From the NCBI RefSeq assembly GCF_014633365.1, contig NC_068343.1, positions 24,583,307 to 24,647,306 on the forward strand: a stretch of DNA of 64,000 nucleotides, read 5' to 3'. Both the position numbers and the translations under genes were made by a program. This document shows positions 55,590 through 64,000 of this stretch, one piece after another; the stretch's first letter is position 1, and every line of letters starts with the position of its first letter. Under the pieces are notes generated by a model that saw nothing but the letters and a program-made list of their open reading frames with translations, searched no databases and was not told where the DNA came from. This DNA comes from Diospyros lotus. Taxonomy: Eukaryota > Streptophyta > Magnoliopsida > Ericales > Ebenaceae.

Positions 55590-55958
55590 AACAAAAAGTC
55601 TACATCCCCCTCACACGTCATGTACTAACGAGTAAGGGGGGATAACTGTAATTAGAATGTAATAGAAGGGAAAAGTAGTATATGAGAAAATATGATGTTG
55701 GGGGGGGGGGGGGGGGGTTGTACCGAGTTTGTTGCTACATTGGCCGCTGGTACACTCCCAGCACATGTAGGCAGTTACCCACACATGGGGGAGGATAGGA
55801 TCAAGCTATAAAAACCGCTGATCCCTTCCACAGATGATAAGAAAATACATAAAACAAATTATGAATTTCTCTCTCTAAATTCTCTCTCATTCTCCCTCTT
55901 TCTCTCTTAATCCTTCCATTGATAGAGAATTACTTGTCAGATCCTTAGGGAGCTGACA
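55590..55958 (+). repeat. 5' LTR of the decayed Ty3 element (left end approximate)
   Basis: It ends 'gggagctgaca' at 55958. It contains 'gctataaaaacc' (about 55804-55815) as TATA box, a CT-rich R/U5 leader (55870-55910) and an 18-G homopolymer (55700-55717). The LTR start could not be fixed, because no 3' LTR copy exists in the window. Confidence 0.45.
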
Positions 55959-55962
55959 TTTT

Positions 55963-55973
55963 TGGAATTAGAG
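55963..55973 (+). promoter_or_regulatory. decayed initiator-Met-type primer site
   Basis: 'tggaattagag' lies five bases after the LTR end and resembles 'tggtatcagag' with two changes. Confidence 0.45.
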
Positions 55974-56011
55974 AGAACGGGCATCGATCAAATTCCTGAG
56001 AATTCATCACC

Positions 56012-56217
56012 ATGGTCGATGGAATGAGAATGAAACAAATGGAGTCTCAATTGTAGCAGGTTACTGCAGCGATGGCGGAGATGCAAACGAGAATGAGAAC
56101 TCTGAAATCCTCTATCGGAACAGGGATGGATAACTATACTAACCAAGTGATGGAAAGGTGGCATGAAGAGAACCAAGAGCAGAGTACTCTGCTACGGGAA
56201 CAATTGATGGAGCAAAT
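56012..56217 (+). pseudogene. gag: gag N-terminus of the decayed Ty3 element
   Basis: The ATG at 56012 opens a coiled-coil-like N-terminus ('AAMAEMQTRMRTLKS', 'ERWHEENQEQSTLLREQLME') with one TAG near 56057. The frame is interrupted at 56217 by the solo LTR and resumes at 58907. Confidence 0.6.
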
Positions 56218-58901
56218 TGTAATACCCGGTATTACATGGTATTGAAAATAAATAAATTTTGGATTATTTTGAAATGATCCCGGGTGGCCCGGGAAGCCCA
56301 AGGGTAAATTTCGAGCAATTAATTAATAAAATTGTCGAATTCGCAGCTGGGAGTGCCTCGGGACTTGGATGTCTAGGGAAGAGGGCAAGAGATTGATGAG
56401 CGTCTCGAGATGAAATTAATGACGCTGGAAGCAGTCCGACCGAGAATAATTTTCGGAATAAATTTTGTATAAGTCCGAGTGAGTGCCAATACCGAATAGT
56501 CGGAGGGGACCTCCTGGAAGCTGAGGGGACCCTAGGGGTGGTTCGGTTTTCTGAGTAAGGCAACCCTTAAGTGTTTTCGGGTCGAATAAAGGTCCCGTGC
56601 AGGCGCAGGGACGAGGTCGGTATTCCCAAGTAGCGGTCGGCTATTAATTTTTGATAAAAATCGAGATGTGGTGTGGCTTGATGATAATTTAATTAAGCCT
56701 TGGAGGGTCAAAGTGTTATTATTAAAAGTCTCAAGCGTAATTAAAATTCCTTAAGTGGGATTAATGATAAAATAGGGGGATTAAAGGCTTTATATATGTA
56801 ATTATATATATATAGGCGTGGGTATATATATAGGCAGAGTCGCGGGCTGCTGCCATTTCAAAATTTGAAATCAAATAGGAGAGAAAGAGTGAGGGCCGAG
56901 AGCCTTCGTGCGATTGCAAGCAAGAGAGATCGAGAGAAAGCTTGCGAGAGAGAGAGTGAGAGCGCGAGAGGGAGGTAGCTGCGCTCGACCATGGAAGAAG
57001 CAGCCTTGAGCTGCTGTTGCAATGACCAAAAGAAGCAAGGCCAATCGGCCATGGGGTCGCGAAGAAGCAGCAGCAACCACCGCGGTGATGAGCGGCGATG
57101 TGCTTGCTGAAGAAGGCCGAAAGCAGCAAAGGCAACGGCGGCCATGGCTGGTTGCAACGATGCTGAAAGCATCGGCCATGGCAGAGACGGTTGTTGCGGC
57201 CAGAGGCAGCGGCGCTTGCAGCAAGCTTAGCCGGCTATGGAGGTTGCTCGGAGCAGCAGCGGCGTGGGGAGCGACCAGCTGTGGTCGCGATCAGCTGTGA
57301 GGCATCGGCAGCCATGGCGGCTGCGGTAGCAGCGGGCGGAGCCAGGAGCAACAGCCACGGTCGTTGGCGCTCGTGATGGTGGAGACCGGTGGAGGCAATG
57401 CTGGAAGGTGGCTCACGGCCGTGCGCAGCAGTTGGAACGGACCTGTTTGCACGCGAGGAAGAAGCAGCCGCGGGGAGGAGGAAGATGAACAGTGCGCGTG
57501 CAGGGGGAGGTGCGGGAAGAAGAGAAGAAAGGAGGAAAAAGAAAAAAAAAATAAAAGGTAAATAAATTATGGAAAATAAGGAAAAATAGTCGAAAAATCC
57601 AGGAAAATATGGAAAAAGTCTTGGAAATTATTTTGGGGCTTGATGAGCTTGCCGGAAGCTCGAAATTTGGATTTTTGAGCACAAGTGGTTTCTCGAGAGG
57701 CAAGGCCGATGTGGGCGTTTAGCTGCTTTTCTCTTCAGATTAATCGAGGTAATTAATTTATTTCTTTTCAAAATAATTTGATTATGAGAGATAATGAATT
57801 GTGTCGTAGTGGTTGGATTGAACCCTCGGTGGGGTTGATCGGAAGTTGTTGTCGGGTGAGTTTTTGCAATGTGTGGCGAAGTTGAGGGCATTGGTTTAAT
57901 GCCGGATGTTAATGGAGTTGGGTTTTGTGTGTTTTGCATCTAGGTTTGATCGGGGAGGCGGTGATCCTAGAGGAACTAGAGGTTCGGGCTGGAGTTCGTG
58001 CCGAGGCGGAGTTGAGGCTTCGAGCCAGGTAAGGGACGGCCCCAGGTGGAGGTGGACTTGCAAGTTGGTAAATATGCTTGATAATGTTTTTATGTTGCAC
58101 TGGCATGTAGTGGTTATATCTTGTGTGATGCAAGAACTAGTGGACCTGTGGCCATATGGAGGACTAGTGGTGGGGGCTGATAGGTTGATGCCTCAAACCT
58201 TAGTGGGTTGTGAGGATGTGTAATCCTAGCCTCATTTGCATGCATTTGGCATACATAAACATGATTATACTCATATTTACATGCATTGCACCCTTACTGA
58301 GTCTTTGTGACTCACGAGGTTTTACCTCATGTGTAGATGTTGCAAGTCCAGATGCAGGCAGGGATGGCGCCGGGAGGCTGTTGTGGCAATTAGCCTTGTT
58401 GCCTGAGATGTGTTGTTGTGTATTCCCCTGTAATTTTTATATGTATTCATGTAATTGAATGTAAGCGATATTGAGCACTAGATGTATTTAATTGTGTAAT
58501 CATCATAGTGTGATAAATGATTGTGAGATGGTTCTTTGGATATGGCTTAGTTGGCCAAGATGAGTTTCGGACCAAGTAAAGATCAGCAAGGTACGTTCTC
58601 ATAAATCCCCAATACTCAGCGAAGTGTTTGTATGCTAGCTTGTGCCTGGGTCACCTCTGGCTTGCTATGGGGCGAGCTGAAGAGAGGTGAAGCTCACTCG
58701 GGTTTCGGGTCTCAGTCCGCTGTGTCTTCTTGATTGAGTTAGGACCAATTCCTGAGTGGAGCGAAGGGAAGGACGAAGCCTAGTTCCCACCTAGGGCGTT
58801 TCTCTTGAAACATAGTCCAACCCTTCAGTTGTGGTTTGATAGGTGAGTAATCTGATCGATTATTTATCAGTGGCACCCGTAAGTGGGAGCGGGTCGTTAC
58901 A
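56218..58901 (+). mobile_element. solo LTR (2.68 kb) inside gag
   Basis: It starts 'tgtaatacccgg', ends 'gcgggtcgttaca', and has perfect CAAAT duplications at 56213-56217 and 58902-58906. TATA-like 'tatatatata' boxes are at about 56795-56833. A GC-rich, GCA/CAG-rich block (56880-57540) gives overlapping open frames on both strands; these are LTR sequence, not genes. There is no internal region. Confidence 0.88.
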
Positions 58902-58906
58902 CAAAT

Positions 58907-60219
58907 GCACCAGTTTGTGAGGCTGTTTGCATCCCAACAACCGATAAGATTCATTGCTAAATTTCCTCCTAGAGAGGTTGAAGCCAATCCTTCTCGGAGT
59001 AGGAATGGAGCACCAACTAGTAGGATCATTGGAGTTTGAGTTGGAATCGAAGATTGTAAGGGAGAATACGCTGGAAAGAAGGCCAGGAGCTTAGGCTAAT
59101 CGTAATCAACCAAGCTTCCCTGTGCCATAACTAGATATTCCACTCTTTGATAGGGAGAATCCGAGATGGTGGATAAGGAGGTGTAAAAGGATGTTCTCCC
59201 TATATCAAGTGTAGGAACAATAGAAGATCACTCTGGCTCTGCTTACTTGAATGATATGGGAGATGCATGGTTTCAAGGGTGGATTATAGTGAAGGAAGAA
59301 AGCCCATAGAATGTATTTGCTGATGATCTTTGTGAGGGATTTGGAAATAAAAGCATGAGGGATGTAATTGAGGAATTTAATAAGTTCAAACAAGAGGGAA
59401 CAAGTGCATGTCTATCAGCTCAAGTTTGAAGAGCTAAGATCCTTAATGATAGTGCACAATCCCCATTTGTCTGAGGAGTATTTTGTGTCGAGTTTTATTA
59501 GTGGCCTAGGGATGAAGTGAGGCCAATGGTGAAAATGGTGCAGCCTTGAACAGTTAAGCAAGCTGTTGAGAGTGCGAGGCTACAAGAATTGACCATCGAG
59601 GCTTTGATGAAAAAGTAGAGGGATTAGACAAGGGGGGTGATCTCAAGGGGACAACAGGCCGAAAATAGAGTGTTGGGAAGGGATATGGGGCACAGTGGTA
59701 AGGGTGTACTAGCACTGCCCTCTACCACTCCTATTCCTACAAATGGAGGAAAATTGATGGAACAAAGACGTCAGGCCAGGCTATGCTATAGATGTGGAGA
59801 CAAGTTTTTCCCGAGGCATAGGTGCAAAAGACAGTTACTGCTGGTAGAAAGAGAAGATGACCAAGAAGAGGAAAGAAGGGAGCCTTCCGAAACAGAAAAG
59901 GAAGATAAAGGAGAAATCTCATTCCATGCCTTGAAAGGGGTGGCCAAAAGTAAGATCATTAAGGTGGAGGGAAAAATAAACAATTATCATAGCTTCTTGG
60001 ATGAAGCTATGGCAAAGAGCCTGGGGTGTGAGATCATTCACTCTTAACCCCTCTCAATAACAGTAGCTAATGGCAGCAAGGTCCTAAGTTAATCAGCGTG
60101 CAAGGGGTTTTGTTGGGAGATGAATGGGGAGGATTTCACAGCTAACTTGAGGTTACTCAAGTTGGGGGGTAGTGAAGTGGTGCTTGGTATTGATTGGATG
60201 AAGAGGGTAAGTCTAATTA
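58907..60219 (+). pseudogene. gag: gag and protease start of the decayed Ty3 element
   Basis: It continues gag after the solo LTR. Seen are a 'NPRWWIRRCKRMF' core motif (about 59159-59197), 'VYQLKFEELRSLMIVHNPHL' (about 59409-59468), and the knuckle-like CYRCGDKFFPRHRC (about 59782-59823) followed by an acidic stretch. A protease remnant follows, with 'HSFLDEAMAKSLG' and 'VLGIDWMKR' (about 60179-60205). Many stops lie between 59090 and 59640. The reading is cut at 60219 by a second solo LTR. Confidence 0.7.
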
Positions 60220-60724
60220 TGATACGGACACTGATCAAGACCCGATCCAAGCCAAGGCTGAGCCGACCACGTTGGAACAGTAGCACCAGAATAATATTTT
60301 AATACTTTATATGTTTTAGAATTCTACTTGATTTAGGATTCTATTTCATGTTTTTACTTGATTTAGGATTCTACTTCATGTTTCTACTTGATTTAGGATT
60401 CTACTTCATGTTTGATTAGGGTTTTATTTTTATTAGGATTCTAGTTGACTTTTACTTAGGATTTATTTCTATTAGGATTTTAGTTGGATTTTGTTTACAA
60501 ATATTAGATGGATTTGGATTAGTCAAACACTATAAATATGCCTAGGATCTAGAGTTTGTAATCAAGTTTTCTCAATACAAATTTTAGCAACCTACTTGGA
60601 TTTTCTTAGCAAAACAATCTTCTTTTTGCGTCTTCTTGAAAGCCAAGCTTCGGCCATTGAACTTTGTTCTTTCAACGGTTTATTTTGGTGTGTTTTTTTC
60701 ACACTTACACTACACACTGCGTCA
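60220..60724 (+). mobile_element. solo LTR (505 bp) inside the protease-RT linker
   Basis: It starts 'tgatacggacac', ends 'cacactgcgtca', and has perfect AATTA duplications at 60215-60219 and 60725-60729. It contains a TATA box ('ctataaatatgcc', about 60530) and three 30-bp repeats 'tctacttgatttaggattct' (60320-60411). Removing it makes the pol reading continuous. The short length suggests a copia-type LTR; the lineage is unknown. Confidence 0.87.
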
Positions 60725-62950
60725 AATTAGCTTCGATTTTAATAAAATGGAGGTAACTTTCAAGAAAGATGGAAGAAGAAAGACCCTAATGGGTAACCAT
60801 GAAGTGGGGGTATGCAAGATGATTTGGGGGAAGAAGCTACAAAGAATGATCAAGAGTAAGTTCTCTCTGGTGGCACAACTATTCTCCATTCATGCCATGG
60901 AACCTATAGGGGACGATTTAGAGCAAGAAGGAGAAATAACAATGACTGTGAGCAGCCACTCCCATGATCAAAGGAAGGTACATGAGATGGACTCTCTTAA
61001 TATACTTTTAATTGAGTTCAAGGACCTCTTTATGGAACCCAACTCCCTTCCACTCGAGAGACCCTTTGACCGCACTATAAATCTTAAGCCAAACACAAAG
61101 CCTATCAATGTAAGCTCTAGTTACCAACCAAGACAAAAAACCCAAATTGAAAGACTCATCAAAGACATGTTACACAAGTCTATTATTCAACCAAGCCACA
61201 ACCCTTTTGCACCACCCGTATTACTTGTCAAAAAGAAAGAGGTTCATGAAGGTTTTGTGTTTACTATCGTCAACTAAATGCCATAACCATCAAAGACAAG
61301 TTTCCTATATCTATTGTGGAAGACTTGCTTTATGAGCTTAAATATGCTACTGGTTTTTCCAGACTAGACCTTAGATCAGGCTACCATCAAATTCGAATGA
61401 AACCTAAAGACATTCCCAAAACAGCTTTCAAAACCCACCAAGGGCATTATGAATTCTTAGTTATGCCCTTTGGGTCTCACTAACGCCCCAGCTACCTTTC
61501 AGGCGTTAATGAGTCGGATTTTTGAGCCCTACCTTCACAAATTCATCCTAGTGTTTTTTGATGATATTCTAATCTACAACCCTTCCTTTGTTAAACATCT
61601 TGGCCACCTAAAAACCACTTTTGAGGTCCTTTCCTTAGGCTCAATCAATTGTATATCAAAGAATCAAAATGTGCCTTTGTATAGGGACAAGTGGAGTATT
61701 TAGGCCACATTATATCCATTGTAGGGGTAAGCATTGACCCTAAGCAAGGTGGCCGCCATGGTTAAGTGGCCAAGGCCTCACAATGTCAAAGGCCTTAGGG
61801 GTTTCTTAGGACTAACCGGTTACTATCACCAGTTTGTTAAGGATTAAGGCATCATCAACCAACCCCTAACAAAATTGTTGAAGAATGATGGGTGCCATTG
61901 GGATTCTAAGGCAGAGGAGGTTTTTTGCAAGCTTAAGAAGGCTATGAGTGAGGTGCCTATTCTGGGGCTGCCCGACTTCAATAAGCCATTCATCCTTGAA
62001 GCGGATGCTAGTGCTAGTGGGATTAGGGTTGTGTTGGTTCAAGAGGGCAGGCCATTGGCTTTTCTTAGCCAAGCACTAGCTCCAACACATCTTGGATTGA
62101 GCATCTACGAAAAGGAATTACTAGTAGTGTTAATGGCTATAGACAAATGGCGACATTACCTAGAAGGAGGTAAGTTTGTAATTAAAACAAACCATGAAAG
62201 TCTGAAATTCTTGCTATAACAAAGGTTGCATACTCAATTGTAATAGAAGGGAATGACTAAATTGATGGGATTGGATTACACAATCTAATATAGGAAGGGA
62301 AAGGAAAACCTAGCAGTAGATGCATTATCAAGGTGTTACGAGGAGGGCAACTTTGCTGTAATCACAATAGTAATCCCAGATTGGCGTAAAGAAGTAGTTT
62401 CAAGTTACGAAGCAAATGGGAAATCCAAGGAGCTTATTCAACAATTAGTGGTGGATCTAACGTCAAGGCCCGGGTATACACTGACTAATGGCTTGATCAA
62501 ATATCAAGGGAGGCTGGTTATAGGGGATGATGAGGGACTGAGGAGAAAAATAATAGAAGCACTACATAACTCCCCCATAGGGGGACATTCGGGCGTTGTG
62601 AACACCTATCACAAGATCAAACAACTATTCCATTGGCTAGGGCTAAAGAGATATGTAATGGAATTTGTGTTGGGATATGATGCTTGCAGAAGGTGCAAGT
62701 CAGAGAATGTAGCTTCTCCAAGGCTATTACAGCCTTTGGAAATTCCAAGAGGACCTAGGGTGAGCATTTCAATGGATTTCATTTAAGGACTTCCCAAGTT
62801 AGAAGGGAAGGATTGCATCATGGTTATAGTGGACAGATTCACTAAATACAGCTATTTTATTGGATTAACTCATCCCTATACTACCCAAGAAATAGCTAAG
62901 TGTCAAAATGAGATTCTAACAAGGGAAAGTTTTCTCGCAATTCAATGGGA
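60725..62950 (+). pseudogene. pol: pol of the decayed Ty3 element: RT, RNase H, integrase start
   Basis: Fragments: 'SFDFNKMEVTFKKDGRRKTL' (60730-60790), RT ('[19 protein letters not shown]', 'NAPATFQALMSRIFEPYL', and catalytic 'FFDDILIY' with Phe in the first position), RNase H ('LEADASASGI', 'YEKELLVVLMAIDKWRHYL', 'LAVDALSR'), and the integrase zinc region ('IGGHSGVVNTY', 'CRRCKSE') with the first core Asp ('ISMDFI'). It is then cut. Frameshifts are near 61245, 61475 and 61690, with stops near 62218 and 62786. The second and third integrase acidic residues are missing. Confidence 0.75.
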
Positions 62951-62952
62951 AT

Positions 62953-63246
62953 TGCACAAGAACTGATGGATCAAGAGGGAAGAGAGAATAGAACGATAGA
63001 GAGAGAGAAATTGGGAGAGAGAGAGATTGAGAAGCGTGAGAGGGAAAAAAAATCAATTGTATTCTCAATGGATGCCTCTCACGACTGCAAAGGTAGGTTT
63101 ATATACCAAGCCTTGGCACCAACAATTGGATGTTACATTTGAATTTGATCCATGTGCTCTAACTACCTTCTACTCCCATATTACAATAATACCCTCTTAT
63201 CCTTCAGCCTTAGTAATCTCCTTATTTACATTATAGTCCCGTGATA
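62953..63246 (-). repeat. small LTR (294 bp) on the minus strand
   Basis: On the minus strand it starts 'tatcacggg' (a TG changed to TA), holds 'tatataaacc' as TATA box and a CT-rich leader, and ends 'agttcttgtgca'. The preceding minus-strand bases are 'cttgaggacaag' and a G-run polypurine tract (63247-63257), so this is the 3' LTR of an element whose internal part is almost entirely lost. Confidence 0.6.
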
Positions 63247-63257
63247 ATTCCCCCCCG
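63247..63257 (-). promoter_or_regulatory. polypurine tract before the small LTR
   Basis: The minus strand reads 'gcgggggggaat' directly upstream of the LTR. The 'cttgaggacaag' 20-30 bp further upstream is a familiar pol end of small-LTR Ty3 elements. Confidence 0.55.
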
Positions 63258-63367
63258 CTAGAAACATTACTTGTCCTCAAGTAAGTCACAGTTGTAACGA
63301 CTCGTTAATGGGTTTAGAATTTTATGAGAAATATAGCTAATTATGTGTGATGCATTTCAGATATTAC
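63258..63367. other. short remnant between the small LTR and the LINE
   Basis: It begins with the pol tail of the small-LTR element. From 63294, 'tgtaacgactcgtt' looks like the start of another LTR that is cut by the LINE insertion at about 63368. No gene is seen. Confidence 0.35.
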
Positions 63368-64000
63368 AACAACATATCTAGCCTTTATCCCACTATGTGG
63401 GGTCAGCTATATAAATTCTAGACTTCCATGTATTTCTGTCTTTTGTCATATCTTCATTTAAGTCCATACACTTCATATCAAACTTTAATATATCTCTTAA
63501 AGTCTTTTTGGTTCTGCCTTTACCTCTTGTTTTGACTAATTGTTCCATTTCATCAATTCTCCTCACATGAGCGTCTCTTGGTCTTCTTCTCACATGACCA
63601 AACCATCTTAGTCTAATCTCTCTCATCTTCTCCTCAATTGGCACTACTCCTACCTTATTACGAATAACCTCATTTCTAATTTTATCTTTTCTTGTATGGC
63701 CGCACATCCATCTTAGTATCCTCATCTCCGCTACACTCGTCTTTTGCTCATGCTGGCATTTGACTGCCCAACATTTAGAGCCATACAACAAAAATAATCT
63801 TATAATTGTCCTATAGAATTTTACTTTCAGTTTTAATGGAATTTTACCATCACATAACACCCCCGATGTATTTCTCCATTTTAGCCAATCTGCCTTAATT
63901 CTATGCGTGACATCCTCGTGAATTTCTCCATCTTTTTGAATCACTTATCCCAAATATCGAAAATGGTCTTTTCCTTATATGGTTTAGTCTTCCAATTTTA
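63368..64000 (-). pseudogene. RTE-type LINE, 3' end of pol and tail
   Basis: A minus-strand 183-codon frame (63393-63944) carries the RTE C-terminal strings 'LLYGSKCWAVK', 'EMRILRWMCGHTRKDKIRNE' and 'LRWFGHVRRRPRDA', which follow the RT domain. The tail 'ccccacatagtgggataa' and a final 'tgttgttgt' lie at 63368-63410, giving the 3' end typical of these LINEs. The frame is open to its stop, then continues upstream past the window edge. It may be a fairly young copy truncated at the 5' side; that side is not visible. Confidence 0.75.

Larger units (their letters stand above)
55590..62950 (+). mobile_element. decayed chromovirus-type Ty3 element with two solo LTRs inside
   Basis: Plus-strand order: LTR with a TATA box (55806-55815), primer-site relic (55963-55973), gag start (56012), [solo LTR], rest of gag, zinc knuckle, protease, [solo LTR], RT, RNase H and the integrase start. 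Integrase is cut off at about 62950, where a different LTR begins. The left boundary is approximate. The clade is uncertain (Reina/Galadriel-like by general look). Confidence 0.65.

Noticed and set aside
56871..57300. Ala/Ser-rich ORFs on both strands
   Set aside because: Overlapping frames in a GC-rich part of an LTR; no homology-like motif, and both strands open by composition alone.
60636..61277. 213-codon ORF as a single gene
   Set aside because: Its first ~30 codons are the end of the solo LTR 60220-60724; only the part after 60725 is retroelement pol. The fusion is accidental.

Overview
The window is plant nuclear DNA, most likely from a flowering plant. It is AT-rich, has no bacterial-style gene packing, and is dominated by LTR retrotransposons nested inside one another. 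Only two stretches look like ordinary host genes: a single-exon membrane-protein gene of unknown function (29953-30528, minus strand) and the 3' exons of a J-domain co-chaperone gene (49916-51272, minus strand). No rRNA or tRNA gene and no CRISPR array was seen.

Layout. 1-675 holds the tail of a copia-like LTR and unassigned flank. 676-26776 is an old chromovirus (Ty3/gypsy, Tekay/Del-like) with many stop codons. Three younger insertions interrupt it, each with a readable target-site duplication (TSD): a nearly intact Athila-like element at 2231-16058 (TSD GCTGG), a solo LTR at 20377-22116 (ATTGA/GTTGA) and a solo LTR at 22675-25393 (TAGGG). 26777-31397 is intergenic and contains the 191-codon host gene. 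31398-37655 is a truncated minus-strand Tat-like Ty3 element carrying a plus-strand extra gene with its own TATA box. 37660-39300 is LTR-like and unassigned sequence. 39300-48773 is a second, decayed minus-strand Tat-like element, interrupted by a copia (SIRE-like) solo LTR (43803-46867, TSD TGGGG). 48774-53200 holds the J-domain exons and a MITE. 53200-55440 is an RTE-type LINE split by a hAT-like element. About 55590-62950 is a decayed Ty3 element with two more solo LTRs (56218-58901, TSD CAAAT; 60220-60724, TSD AATTA). The window ends with a small minus-strand LTR and the 3' end of another RTE LINE (63368-64000).

The most interesting object is the Athila-like element. Both LTRs, the tRNA-Asp-type primer site, gag, pol (two lesions) and polypurine tract are present. 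Where Athila elements usually carry an env-like ORF, this one has a two-gene cassette: a 181-codon ORF with a basic stretch and a four-cysteine cluster (10807-11352), then a complete, intronless LOG-type cytokinin riboside 5'-monophosphate phosphoribohydrolase (11520-12179) with its signature motifs kept. Polypurine-tract-like sequences flank the cassette, internal TATA-like boxes precede it, and a candidate 5' splice donor could place a leader exon just upstream of the LOG start. I infer that a retrotransposon captured a cytokinin-activating host gene as cDNA. Whether it is expressed or functional cannot be decided from sequence alone.
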